From CBDHHC01 sp050633205 (lineage in GTDB: Bacteria; Pseudomonadota; Alphaproteobacteria; Rhizobiales; CBDHHC01), in assembly GCA_050633205.1 (NCBI GenBank), contig JBOEGA010000129.1:1-64000 (forward strand): DNA of 64,000 nucleotides, read 5' to 3'. Each line of letters opens with the position of its first letter. Positions within the stretch are counted from its first letter, which is position 1. The notes below the pieces were generated by a model. It saw only the letters and a program-made list of their open reading frames with translations. It was not told the DNA's origin and ran no database searches. Position numbers and translations under genes: made by a program. Below are positions 36,318 through 45,047 of this stretch, piece after piece.

Positions 36318-37067
36318 ATGCGCCTGTTTAACTTCCTGAGCTTTTGTACTGTCTGTTTCCTGTCAACTTCGGCTATGGCGGAAACACTGACAATTGCAGT
36401 TGCCTCTAACTTTGCCAAACCAATCAAAGAAATTGCAAAAAGGTATGAAAAACAGACGCAAAATACAGTCAGACTCTCATTTGGCTCCTCCGGAAAAATT
36501 TATGCGCAGATAAAAAACGGCGCTCCGTTTGATATTTTTCTTTCTGCAGACCAAAGCAAACCTGAAGCGCTGGAGAAAGAAGGCTATATTATTGATGGTT
36601 CACGTTTTACCTATGCTACAGGGCGGCTGGTTCTATGGTCAGGGAACCCGGAGCTTGTTGATGGCAAGGGGAATGTCCTTAAGATAAATAAATACAGAAA
36701 GCTTGCTATTGCAAACCCAAAGCTTGCCCCGTACGGACGCGCAGCCAGCGAAGTCCTGTCTGCTCTCAAACTTTCAGGCACCGCACAACCAAAACTGATT
36801 ATTGGAGAGAATATCTCGCAAACCTATCAGTTTGTGGGTACCGGAAATGCGGAGATCGGTTTTATTGCCTACTCGCAGATTTTTCATAAAGGTAATGTTA
36901 AAAACGGATCTGTATGGATTGTTCCAGCAGCACTGCATAGCCCTATCAAACAGGATGCAGTTATTCTAAAGAGGGGGAAAAGCAAGGCAGCATCCCGGTT
37001 TATAGATTTTCTGCGTGAGAGTGAAGCAAAAACCATTATAGAGTCATATGGCTATCAAACCGAATAG
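36318..37067 (+). CDS. modA: Molybdate-binding periplasmic protein
   Basis: 249 residues. Signal peptide (FLSFCTVCFLSTSAMA, cleavage before ETLT). The body is ModA: LTIAVASNFAKPIKEIAKRY, LSFGSSGKIYAQIKNGAPFD, FLSADQSKPEAL, ATGRLVLWS, IANPKLAPYGRAASEVL, TGNAEIGFIAYSQ. It binds molybdate or tungstate and delivers it to ModB. The ATG at 36318 has GGTGAG 6 bases upstream. First gene of modABC. Confidence 0.95.
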   Translation: MRLFNFLSFCTVCFLSTSAMAETLTIAVASNFAKPIKEIAKRYEKQTQNTVRLSFGSSGKIYAQIKNGAPFDIFLSADQSKPEALEKEGYIIDGSRFTYATGRLVLWSGNPELVDGKGNVLKINKYRKLAIANPKLAPYGRAASEVLSALKLSGTAQPKLIIGENISQTYQFVGTGNAEIGFIAYSQIFHKGNVKNGSVWIVPAALHSPIKQDAVILKRGKSKAASRFIDFLRESEAKTIIESYGYQTE

Positions 37068-37079
37068 GATATTTTTCGA

Positions 37080-37784
37080 ATGGGACTTTCGGAGGCTGAT
37101 CTGGCAGCCATCTGGCTTACTGTAAAGCTGGCAACAACTGTTACACTTCTGCTGCTTCTGATTGGTACTCCACTTGCCTGGTGGCTGGCCAGAACCCGGT
37201 CATGGTGGAAGGGCCCTGTCGGGGCGCTGGTTGCCCTGCCGCTTATCCTGCCCCCTACTGTTATTGGCTTTTATCTGCTTATCGCCATGGGGCCAAACGG
37301 GCCTGTGGGACAGCTAACGACAGCTCTTGGGCTGGGCACCCTGCCCTTTACTTTTCAGGGGCTCGTCATTGCTTCAATAATTTATTCATTACCATTTGTT
37401 GTTCAGCCTATTCAGAATTCCATTGAAGCCATGGGTGAACGCCCGCTGGAGATTGCGGCAACACTTGGTGCCGGGCCGTGGGACAGATTTTTTACAGTTG
37501 TTCTTCCTGTAGCAAAGCCGGGTTTTATTACGGCAGCTATTCTTGGATTTGCCCATACTGTCGGAGAGTTTGGTCTGGTACTTATGATTGGTGGCAACAT
37601 TCCCGGTGTTACAAAAGTGGTTTCAGTTCAGATTTATGACCATGTTGAAGCGCTGGATTATATGCAGGCGCACTGGTTATCAGGCTTTATGCTACTGTTT
37701 TCTTTTGCCATTCTGCTTGGGTTATATATTTTTCAAAGTGGTTATAGCAGGAACAGTTCCAGGCCGGGAGTTGGTATCCGATGA
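37080..37784 (+). CDS. modB: Molybdate ABC transporter permease
   Basis: 234 residues with about five membrane segments. The EAA loop that contacts ModC is present (SIEAMGERPLEIAATLGAGP). The family signature VALPLILPPTVIGFYLL and GFAHTVGEFGLVLMIGGNIPG identify ModB. It lies 12 bases after modA and overlaps modC by 4 (ATGA). Confidence 0.95.
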   Translation: MGLSEADLAAIWLTVKLATTVTLLLLLIGTPLAWWLARTRSWWKGPVGALVALPLILPPTVIGFYLLIAMGPNGPVGQLTTALGLGTLPFTFQGLVIASIIYSLPFVVQPIQNSIEAMGERPLEIAATLGAGPWDRFFTVVLPVAKPGFITAAILGFAHTVGEFGLVLMIGGNIPGVTKVVSVQIYDHVEALDYMQAHWLSGFMLLFSFAILLGLYIFQSGYSRNSSRPGVGIR

Positions 37785-38875
37785 ATTCCAAAGAGATCCA
37801 GCTGCAAATTCAGGCCAGTTTCAGGAGCAGAAAAAGAGAAAACTTCAAGCTGGATGTTGATCTGAGGATTCCCGGAGAGGGGGTCACGGCTATATTCGGT
37901 GCCTCCGGATCGGGGAAAACAACCCTGTTAAGATGTATAGCCGGGCTTGAGAGGTTTGATGGAAATACTGTCGTTATCAATAAGGATATCTGGCAACAGG
38001 GGAAAATCTTTCTTCCTACACATAAACGCTCTCTTGGATATGTTTTTCAGGAATCCAGCCTGCTTCCCCACCTTACTGCTCAGGGTAATCTGGATTACGC
38101 CAGGAAAAGAACGAAGCAGAACAATACTCCGGATGCATATCAAAAGATAGTTTCCCTTATGGGAATAGAACATGTTCTGGCTAACTTTCCTGATCAGCTA
38201 TCAGGCGGGGAACGACAAAGAGTGGCTATTGCTCAGGCTCTGTTGATCAATCCGGCCCTGCTGTTAATGGACGAACCGCTGGCATCACTGGATGAAGCAA
38301 GGAAGCGGGAAATCCTGCCTTACCTTAAACGATTGAAAAACAATGTTGATATTCCAATTTTATATATCAGTCATTCAATTGATGAAATAACCAGGCTGGC
38401 TGATCATCTTGTTGTACTAGAGATGGGGCAGGTGATTGCAGAGGGTGCGCTTTGTGATGTTCTGTCGGATATCAGCCTGCCTGTTCAACTGGGAGAAGAT
38501 ACCGGAGTTGTTCTTGAAGCGACTGTTACCGAACGGGACAGAAAATGGGGGCTTACCCAAATAAAAGCCGGGTCTGCTGATATGTGGGTCAAGGATACAG
38601 GAGAGGATATTGGCGAGGAACTGCGTGTCAGAATACTTGCCAGAGATGTCAGTATTACCCTGGAGTCTCACGAAAATACCAGTATCCTAAACCGGCTTTC
38701 AGCAGAAATTATTGAGATTGCGGCTGATACAGACAACTCGATGTCACTTGTTAAGCTGAATTCAGGTGGCAATATAATTCTGGCACGAATTACGAAGCGA
38801 TCCGTGGAACAGCTTAAACTTAAATGTGGCATGAATGTCCGTGCTCAAGTTAAGTCAGTTGCAGTTGTTCATTAA
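37781..38875 (+). CDS. modC: Molybdate ABC transporter ATPase
   Basis: 364 residues. Walker A at 40-47 (GASGSGKT), Q-loop YVFQESSLLPHL, signature LSGGERQRVAIAQAL, Walker B LLLMDEPLASLD, and switch His (YISHSIDE). The C-terminal 70 residues form a TOBE/Mop molybdate-binding domain (NRLSAEIIEIAADTDNSMSL). Coupled to modB by a 4-base overlap. No molybdoenzyme gene follows. Confidence 0.95.
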   Translation: MNSKEIQLQIQASFRSRKRENFKLDVDLRIPGEGVTAIFGASGSGKTTLLRCIAGLERFDGNTVVINKDIWQQGKIFLPTHKRSLGYVFQESSLLPHLTAQGNLDYARKRTKQNNTPDAYQKIVSLMGIEHVLANFPDQLSGGERQRVAIAQALLINPALLLMDEPLASLDEARKREILPYLKRLKNNVDIPILYISHSIDEITRLADHLVVLEMGQVIAEGALCDVLSDISLPVQLGEDTGVVLEATVTERDRKWGLTQIKAGSADMWVKDTGEDIGEELRVRILARDVSITLESHENTSILNRLSAEIIEIAADTDNSMSLVKLNSGGNIILARITKRSVEQLKLKCGMNVRAQVKSVAVVH

Positions 38876-39019
38876 CAAAATTCATTTCAATAAATAAAAC
38901 CAAGTATTAGCTGTGAACGATACTTAACAACGTTCATTATTTGCTTGATATTATCTTTTATAGTATTGTATTGTCCAATTATTAACAGCATAATTTAAAT
39001 ACAGGGTATATTTACAATA

Positions 39020-39976
39020 ATGTCTTCTTCTTTAGATCAGGATATTGAGGAGCTTTGCGACTTTCTTAAAGGACACAAAGAGATTACTAATGTTCAATTC
39101 AGCAAACAGGATAACAACCTTACGCTGAATATCAGCACCGTAGAAAAAAGCAGCATAAACAGGGATTTCATTCAGAGTATTCTGAAAAGTTACTTTAACC
39201 TGCAGCATGAGTATAATCTTGTCATAGACAATCCCAGACAAGTTGCCGTGCTCGGGGATGATGATGATGACGACCTTGTCATTGTTGCAAAACCAAAGAT
39301 CAGGCCCAAATCTGCTACCCAACCAATTGTCTCATACCTGACAGAAAAAAAGGACTGGAAGCTTTTCCGTTTTTACAGCCAGGCCGGCAAGACCTTTGAG
39401 GAAGAGTATTTCAGTCCACGGGAAGATATTGCAAAAAAAGAAATCTCCAACCTGGAGGATACCTACTCTCATATACTGAGCGATCTCCAGAACAAGGTCT
39501 TTATGCGCAATATTATTGAGCTGAATATCAACTGTATGAATTCCAATGAGCTGAAGGGATTATATATTGAAGCCCTCAGGGGATTACCGATCCAGCTCAA
39601 GAACCGGCTGGCAATATCTCTTGTTCGAATTCCCGGTAATGTATCAATACATGTACTGCGACAGGCAGCGCTGATCTGTAAACTCTGCACTGACAATATT
39701 TTCCTGTCTTTCCCTTATCAGGGCATACTGGAACAGAAGAAACTCAGCCAGATATATGGTATATCCGGGTATATTATTACAGTTGAAAAAGGAACTGTCA
39801 GCACTTTTGAGGAAGTGAAGAAAATCTATGAGCGGCTGAATACTCTCTTTCCTGACAAACGGGTGTTTGTAATCTTCAGTGAAGAGAAGGATTATGGAGC
39901 AACTTACAGAAGCTCAAATATTGCAAGGCTGCATGAAAGAGAGAAAATTGGAGTAGAGGGCTCCCCTACTCCATAA
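39020..39976 (+). CDS. Protein of unknown family with an acidic Asp run
   Basis: 318 residues, soluble. N-terminal about 75 residues look like a small alpha/beta domain (ELCDFLKGHKEITNVQFSKQ). A run of six Asp (GDDDDDDLV, about 79-87) is a hinge or metal/basic-protein contact. The larger C-terminal part (about 110-310) has repeated helix/strand units (LPIQLKNRLAISLVRIPGNV, ALICKLCTDNIFLSFPY, GYIITVEKGTVSTFEEVKKI) reminiscent of a TIM-barrel fold such as EAL domains, but no catalytic motif is seen. AGGG lies 11 bases before the ATG. Lone gene between modC and the peroxiredoxin gene. Confidence 0.6.
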   Translation: MSSSLDQDIEELCDFLKGHKEITNVQFSKQDNNLTLNISTVEKSSINRDFIQSILKSYFNLQHEYNLVIDNPRQVAVLGDDDDDDLVIVAKPKIRPKSATQPIVSYLTEKKDWKLFRFYSQAGKTFEEEYFSPREDIAKKEISNLEDTYSHILSDLQNKVFMRNIIELNINCMNSNELKGLYIEALRGLPIQLKNRLAISLVRIPGNVSIHVLRQAALICKLCTDNIFLSFPYQGILEQKKLSQIYGISGYIITVEKGTVSTFEEVKKIYERLNTLFPDKRVFVIFSEEKDYGATYRSSNIARLHEREKIGVEGSPTP

Positions 39977-39989
39977 CTGTCGGCCTGAT

Positions 39990-40475
39990 TTACAGTGCAA
40001 GAAGCAGTGCTTCAGCACTTGAAACATCAACAGAGCTCGGAGCATCTTCTACACTCAATGCAGAAACCTGTCCGTTCTCAACGACCATAACATAGCGTTT
40101 TGAACGCGTACCAAGTCCAAAGCCGGATCCATCGAAGTCAAGACCAATTGCTTTTGTGAATTCGGCATTTCCATCTGACAAGAACAGTATTTTATCGCTG
40201 CTGCCAGTTTCCTGTGCCCATGCGCCCATAACAAACATATCGTTTACAGCAACACAGGCTACTGTATCGACGCCCTTTGCCTTGATCGCATCTACATTCG
40301 AAATGAAGCCGGGTAAATGCTGGTTGTGGCATGAAGGGGTGTAGGCTCCCGGAACTGCGAAAATTACGACTTTTTTACCGTCAAAGATCTCAGATGTTTT
40401 CAGTTCCTTTGGCCCTTCAGATGTCATTGTTCTGAAAGTTGTTTCAGGTAATTTATCACCAACACTTATTGTCAT
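39990..40475 (-). CDS. Peroxiredoxin (Prx5/AHP1 type)
   Basis: 161 residues, typical. Peroxidatic Cys49 sits in VPGAYTPSCHNQHLPGF, the Prx5 signature, and Arg and Trp partners are in place (MGAWAQET; GLGTRSKRYVM). It reduces H2O2 and alkyl hydroperoxides with glutaredoxin or thioredoxin as donor. Only one other Cys is visible (DTVACVAVND), so it may be a 1-Cys type using glutathione/glutaredoxin. Good SD (AGGA before the ATG). Confidence 0.92.
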   Translation of the reverse strand: MTISVGDKLPETTFRTMTSEGPKELKTSEIFDGKKVVIFAVPGAYTPSCHNQHLPGFISNVDAIKAKGVDTVACVAVNDMFVMGAWAQETGSSDKILFLSDGNAEFTKAIGLDFDGSGFGLGTRSKRYVMVVENGQVSALSVEDAPSSVDVSSAEALLLAL

Positions 40476-40564
40476 TTCCTATTCCCTTCAAATTTATTGC
40501 TCAGGATTGCAGTTTCACCCAAGAGATACAGAACAACGTCTGCAAGTTCCAGAGGTAAATGGTT

Positions 40565-41464
40565 CTATTGCACGACCCATTTGGTTTCCGACTGGCCAAT
40601 ATCTGATACAAGAGTCACTGTGATCGTCTTTCCTATCAGATCGGAGACTTTGTCTCCCCTGGTCAGATCAATCCGGTAAGTTTTGTTTTTTTCATCGCTT
40701 TTTCCTGCAACCTCTTTCGGGTCAGCAACAAAGAAGCCATCCGATACTTCAATGAAGATCTCAGCCTTTTTTGTTCCATCCGGGAAAGTGGTGCTCAGGT
40801 CCAGATAGGGTGTTTTTTCCTTTAGCGCTGATTTTACAGAGTTAACAACCGGAACTTTATCAACTTTCTGACTGACTTTTACTTTTTTCGGTACACGGTT
40901 CAAAAAGTGCATGAGCAACTTATGATCCGTGAAAGATGTTTTACTGCCACCGGGAACCTGAAAGGATAATGTTCGTTCCTCCGGGATGCAGATTTCCAGA
41001 CAGGCGCCATAACCAAAGACCAGATTTACATTAATCGGCTTGTTTCTGTCTTCAGGTTCAAGCATTATCGGGAAAACAACTTCTCCCTTATAACCTATTG
41101 AAGAACCATAAGGGTCTTTCAGTGTGGTCGGGGCCGGCCACAGTATTTTTACTGATTTCAGGTTTTCTGACTTTTTCCAGTCAAAGAAGGGGGGAACACC
41201 TGAATCTCCTGGTCTGCGCCAATACGTCTTCCATTTCTTCTGCATTTTTATATGTAAACCAATAAGGTGGCTGGTTTCGCCCTCTCCTGGCAGAGAGTTT
41301 GGATGCAGGACTCTGACTTTGCTATATTTTTCCCTTTTCAGCGGACTTTCTGCCTGAGCCGGTGCAATAGCCATAAATCCAGAGATAATAAACAGCATTG
41401 CTGAAGAAAACAGATTTACGTTCAAAGCGTTTTTACCATTCCCGGAATTTCGTATAACTGGCAT
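40565..41464 (-). CDS. Secreted DsbD alpha-domain-like thiol protein
   Basis: 299 residues from ATG 41464 (GGAG 5 bases before). Signal peptide ending AQA-ESPL. The body matches the N-terminal domain of DsbD/ScsB-type proteins: KMQKKWKTYWRRPGDSGVPP, PYGSSIGYKGEVVFPI and VFGYGACLEICIPEE with the Cys-x3-Cys pair. It lacks the membrane domain and the thioredoxin domain, so it is a stand-alone alpha domain, possibly taking electrons from another DsbD/CcdA-type protein to reduce periplasmic targets or resist copper. Lone gene. Confidence 0.8.
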   Translation of the reverse strand: MPVIRNSGNGKNALNVNLFSSAMLFIISGFMAIAPAQAESPLKREKYSKVRVLHPNSLPGEGETSHLIGLHIKMQKKWKTYWRRPGDSGVPPFFDWKKSENLKSVKILWPAPTTLKDPYGSSIGYKGEVVFPIMLEPEDRNKPINVNLVFGYGACLEICIPEERTLSFQVPGGSKTSFTDHKLLMHFLNRVPKKVKVSQKVDKVPVVNSVKSALKEKTPYLDLSTTFPDGTKKAEIFIEVSDGFFVADPKEVAGKSDEKNKTYRIDLTRGDKVSDLIGKTITVTLVSDIGQSETKWVVQ

Positions 41465-41622
41465 ATTTACTCCGTATTTACCGTAACAACCGAACAAAAG
41501 AAAATGTTTGTATGTAATTTAGATAAGACAATTATCATGATTATCCACTTCAATTCTGTTATAATGCTAATCACATAAGTGTGAGTTGTTATAATCATTT
41601 GAATTGAAGCAGGGTTAGCATA

Positions 41623-42285
41623 ATGTTATGCAACCTGACTTCATGTAACCCCCAGAGAGCGGCTAACCTGCAGTATATGTCACAAGAAACAACAAACGAA
41701 TCAGAAGACTCTCAAGACGGATATTTAAACGGCCAATTGCTGATTGCAATGCCTTCAATATCCGATACCCGCTTTGACCATGCGGTTATATACATCTGTG
41801 CGCACTCGACTGAAGGTGCCATGGGCATAATTGTTAATCAGCCGGCGGATCATATCAGTTTTCCTGAACTTGTGGAACAGCTTGAAATAGAGCCTGATGC
41901 TGAGGATCTTACGACACTGGCATCCATGCCGGTGCATGTTGGCGGGCCCGTTGAAACCGGGCGGGGTTTTGTACTTCACAGTTCTGATTATTTTGCAGAC
42001 AATGCGACTCTTACCATCAATGACTCAGTATATCTGACTGCAACAATTGATATTTTAAGAGCTATTGTGAATGGTGACGGACCAAAGAAATCTCTTCTTG
42101 CACTGGGTTTTGCCGGATGGAGCCCCGGTCAGCTTGAGGAGGAAATTCAGGAGAACGGGTGGCTTAACTGTGATGCGGATGCTGATATAATTTTTAATTG
42201 TGAGACAAGCAAAAAATATAAAAAAGCATTGGCAAAACTTGGTGTTGATCCTTCTCACCTTGTTGGTGAAGCCGGACATGCCTAA
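41623..42285 (+). CDS. YqgE/AlgH family protein (DUF179)
   Basis: 220 residues from ATG 41623 (CAGGG 8 bases before); a start at 41677 would remove 18 residues. Family marks: YLNGQLLIAMPSISDTRFDH, EGAMGIIVNQPA, VHVGGPVETGRGFVLHS and LLALGFAGWSPGQLEEEI. Function in bacteria is unsettled. The usual partner (ruvX) is not adjacent. Confidence 0.92.
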   Translation: MLCNLTSCNPQRAANLQYMSQETTNESEDSQDGYLNGQLLIAMPSISDTRFDHAVIYICAHSTEGAMGIIVNQPADHISFPELVEQLEIEPDAEDLTTLASMPVHVGGPVETGRGFVLHSSDYFADNATLTINDSVYLTATIDILRAIVNGDGPKKSLLALGFAGWSPGQLEEEIQENGWLNCDADADIIFNCETSKKYKKALAKLGVDPSHLVGEAGHA

Positions 42286-42434
42286 AAAGCGGCTTGTTGT
42301 TGAACCGTCGCTAGTTAGCCATTAAATAGTCTTAAAAATCCCAGACTCTGAATTTGCATGCATTCCGGCAAACAAAGCCGGAAAGCTCCAGTTAATATAT
42401 TCGCAACCTAGAATACGCAAAAAAAATTATTATC

Positions 42435-42480
42435 TTAACTTATAAGCGCAAATGTGTATAATCTGGAAAATTATACACAT
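42435..42480 (+). promoter_or_regulatory. vapBC promoter with palindromic operator
   Basis: TTAACT (42435-42440), 16-bp spacer, then perfect TATAAT (42457-42462). ATGTGTATAAT (42452-42462) is exactly inverted at 42470-42480, spacer CTGGAAA; the -10 lies inside the left arm. This fits autorepression by a VapB-VapC complex, and the repeat ends 15 bases before the vapB ATG. Confidence 0.8.
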
Positions 42481-42494
42481 TGGAGTTTCGGAAT

Positions 42495-42686
42495 ATGCGA
42501 ACGAATATCGATATTGATGACTACTTGATGAATGAAGCCATGGAGCTGGCTGGACATAAAACTAAAAAAGAAACAGTAGAGGACGCCCTGAATCTTCTTA
42601 TTCAGATTAAACGTCAGGAAGCAATTCGTGAATTCCGTGGCAAACTCAGGTGGGAAGATGATTCGGACGATATACGGACAAATTAA
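42495..42686 (+). CDS. vapB: VapB-type antitoxin
   Basis: 63 residues. The opening MRTNIDIDDYLMNEAMEL is the ribbon-helix-helix DNA-binding part of the VapB family, and KTKKETVEDALNLLI follows. The C-terminal RGKLRWEDDSDDI segment is the toxin-neutralising tail. GGAG lies 9 bases before the ATG. It ends 3 bases before vapC and has an obvious operator upstream. Confidence 0.9.
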   Translation: MRTNIDIDDYLMNEAMELAGHKTKKETVEDALNLLIQIKRQEAIREFRGKLRWEDDSDDIRTN

Positions 42687-42689
42687 ATC

Positions 42690-43079
42690 ATGCTGCTTGT
42701 AGATACCTCTGTTTGGGTTCCATTTTTCAACGGCCAAGTATCCGAGAAAGCCAATACACTCGATTATTTGCTCGGACGAGAACTTGTTCTCATGGGAGAT
42801 CTGATATTAACGGAGGTTTTACAGGGCTTCCGGCAAGACGATCATTTTGCTGCTGCAAAACAGGTACTGGGGTCTCTGGAAATACGAAACCTTGGCGGAG
42901 AGGAAATAGCCCTCTCAGCTGCCAATAATTACAGGATATTACGCAGGAAGGGTGTGCCTACGCCCGGTATAACCGATATGTTTGTTGGCACCTATTGCAT
43001 CCTGCACAGCCTGACGCTTCTACATGATGATGAGTGTTTTTATGTTATGGAAGAGCATCTGGGGCTAACCAGTTACTAG
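42690..43079 (+). CDS. vapC: VapC-type PIN-domain toxin (ribonuclease)
   Basis: 129 residues, normal for VapC. The PIN acidic residues are Asp5 (LVDTSVW), Glu42 (LTEVLQG), Asp96 (ITDMFVG) and Asp113/114 (LHDDE), so the nuclease looks intact. VapC toxins cut tRNA or rRNA when VapB is degraded. It is 3 bases downstream of vapB and probably cotranscribed. The pair sits alone between YqgE and a CoA-transferase operon. Confidence 0.9.
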   Translation: MLLVDTSVWVPFFNGQVSEKANTLDYLLGRELVLMGDLILTEVLQGFRQDDHFAAAKQVLGSLEIRNLGGEEIALSAANNYRILRRKGVPTPGITDMFVGTYCILHSLTLLHDDECFYVMEEHLGLTSY

Positions 43080-43114
43080 AGCATGACGTGAAACCTTTTT
43101 AATTACGTCAAATC

Positions 43115-43139
43115 TGCAGATGGCTCTTCACCATCTGCA
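43115..43139. terminator. Hairpin between vapC and the CoA-transferase B gene
   Basis: TGCAGATGG (43115-43123) pairs exactly with CCATCTGCA (43131-43139), loop CTCTTCA. It lies between convergent genes; no strong T run on either strand. Confidence 0.5.
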
Positions 43140-43158
43140 ATTACTCCCTCAAACCAAA

Positions 43159-43935
43159 TCAAACAGCAGAAGCTTTTCGCGCTTCTTCAGTTCTGGCGTG
43201 AAACTCGCGCAGGACTTCCAGTTCTTCATGTGTCGGAGGTGGAGTTTCTATCAGATCATCGGCGTAAGATACGTCCCAGCGCACGGTGTCTTCAAATTCT
43301 TCTCTGGTTACACCAGGATGCAGAGAAACAGCCTTGAACTCTTTTGTTTCAGGGTCCGGCTTCCATACGCCAAGATCTGTGATCAGGAGGGTCGGTCCTT
43401 TTGTTTTCAGCCCCATTTTTTCACGGTGATTGCCGCCCGTGCCATGGCCTACTGATGTCAGAAAATCGAGAGTTTTAACAAAAGCACGTGGCTTCTGCTT
43501 CATGGTAATAAAAATTTCCTGACAGGAAACTGCGATTTCAGCAGCTCCACCTGAGCCTGGCAAACGTACATCAGGCTTATGGTAGTCACCGATGACTGTT
43601 GAATTCAGGTTTCCGAAAGGATCAATTTGTGCGCCACCAAGAAAGCCAATAGTGATACGGCCACCCTGCAGCCAGTAACGAAACATTTCGGGCACTGATA
43701 CGGTTGTGGTTGATGTCTGGCAGAGTTCACCATCACCGATGGAAAGGGGTAGAATATCCGGAGAGGTTCCCAGTGTTCCAGACTCATAAATCAATGTAAT
43801 ATCAGGAGCATGGGTCATGCGGGCAAGGTTACATGCGGCAGAAGGAGCGCCGATACCGACGAAGCATATATCCTCACTTTTCAGAGAGCGGGCTGCCGCG
43901 ATAGTCATCATTTCAGCGGGAGTAAAATTATGCAT
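43159..43935 (-). CDS. Class I CoA-transferase, beta subunit
   Basis: 258 residues. It matches the GctB/CatJ-type beta chain; the catalytic Glu is Glu51 in IYESGTLG, which rules out the IpdB-like hydrolases that lack it. FLGGAQIDPFGNLNSTVIGD, GSGGAAEIAVSC and DLGVWKPDP are typical. With the alpha subunit (8-bp overlap) it moves CoA between a donor thioester and a dicarboxylic or 3-oxo acid; glutaconate, 3-oxoadipate or an aromatic-ring-cleavage acid are candidates. Confidence 0.85.
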   Translation of the reverse strand: MHNFTPAEMMTIAAARSLKSEDICFVGIGAPSAACNLARMTHAPDITLIYESGTLGTSPDILPLSIGDGELCQTSTTTVSVPEMFRYWLQGGRITIGFLGGAQIDPFGNLNSTVIGDYHKPDVRLPGSGGAAEIAVSCQEIFITMKQKPRAFVKTLDFLTSVGHGTGGNHREKMGLKTKGPTLLITDLGVWKPDPETKEFKAVSLHPGVTREEFEDTVRWDVSYADDLIETPPPTHEELEVLREFHARTEEARKASAV

Positions 43936-44791
43936 GACGCGAACCTCTCAACTTTTCAACACGTTCGGCAAAAACCTCAGGTCCAACATTCAGAACATTT
44001 TCCTCCATCCAGGCGAGAAAAGTTTCGCGGTCTGAAGAAATTTTGTCCCATTCCAGATAGAAGCTGTTATCACGGTTATAAACACCATGAGAGTATGAAG
44101 GGTGAGAACCACCCGGCACATGTACGATTGCGGTTAATGTCCAGGATGGCAATACACACGCATTGTGATGCACATTATCAAAATCATCGACAATTTCGTC
44201 GACAGTCACAACCACTTTTTTAGATGCAAGTGCAGTCTCTTTCTGGACGCCTGTAATACCCTCAACCAGCACGTCACCTTTTTTATTGGCTCTTTGTGCA
44301 TGAATGATGCCTACATCCGGGTTAATTGACGGAATTGCAGTCAGTGTTTCTCCAGTGAAGGGGCAGTCTATAAATTTGTAATTGGGGTTTACGTGCTTCA
44401 GGCCAGTTTCTGTATAACCACGATAGATTGCACATGGAAGTCCTGCTGCGCCTGCTTCATAGGCACTGGCCATACCTGCATGGGAATATTCCTCAAGCTC
44501 CAGCGGAGCGGGCCATTCTTCCTTCACGGCATCGCTAACTCTTCGTAACAATCCAACGCCCGGGTTCCCTACATAGGCATAGACTAATTTACTGGCACAA
44601 TTCATTCCGACCAGCTGATCGTATATGATATCCGGTGTCATACGAATGAGTGTAAGATTTTTTTTGCCCTGCCTTATAGCTTCATGCGCGGCTGCATGAG
44701 GTATAAGATGAGTAAAGCCTTCAAAAGCTACAGCATCTCCATCATTTAGATTTTCTGCAATAGCCTGTTTTAGTGAAAGAAACTGGACCAT
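43928..44791 (-). CDS. Class I CoA-transferase, alpha subunit
   Basis: 287 residues. GctA/CatI-like: DGDAVAFEGFTHLIPHAAAHE at the start, LVYAYVGNPGVGLLRRVSDA, IHAQRANKKGDVLVEG and TVDEIVDDFD. It precedes the beta subunit, whose start overlaps its end by 8 bases. The SD is weak. No other degradative gene is nearby, so the substrate cannot be placed from context. Confidence 0.85.
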   Translation of the reverse strand: MVQFLSLKQAIAENLNDGDAVAFEGFTHLIPHAAAHEAIRQGKKNLTLIRMTPDIIYDQLVGMNCASKLVYAYVGNPGVGLLRRVSDAVKEEWPAPLELEEYSHAGMASAYEAGAAGLPCAIYRGYTETGLKHVNPNYKFIDCPFTGETLTAIPSINPDVGIIHAQRANKKGDVLVEGITGVQKETALASKKVVVTVDEIVDDFDNVHHNACVLPSWTLTAIVHVPGGSHPSYSHGVYNRDNSFYLEWDKISSDRETFLAWMEENVLNVGPEVFAERVEKLRGSRHA

Positions 44792-45047
44792 GTTTACTAT
44801 ATTTTTTTCTTCTACTTTATGATTAACACTTTATTATAGTATCTAACTTTTGAGAAAGGCAATTGATTTTTGCTATAATCTTAAGCAGAAGAAAAGCTTA
44901 TTTGCTTTAGACCTTGTTATTTATGCCGTTTTCAGCCTTATTCCCGGCAATTTTAAACTGCCTGCTATTACAGCAAAGCATACCATTATACCTTGGGAGG
45001 ACTGTGAAACCTGTAGGGTTCACCAGTATTTCCATAACAGGAGAAAA

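Noticed and set aside
43159..44791. IpdAB-type ring-opening hydrolase
   Set aside because: The beta subunit keeps the catalytic Glu51 in ESG, which IpdB-type hydrolases lack, so a CoA-transferase is the better call.
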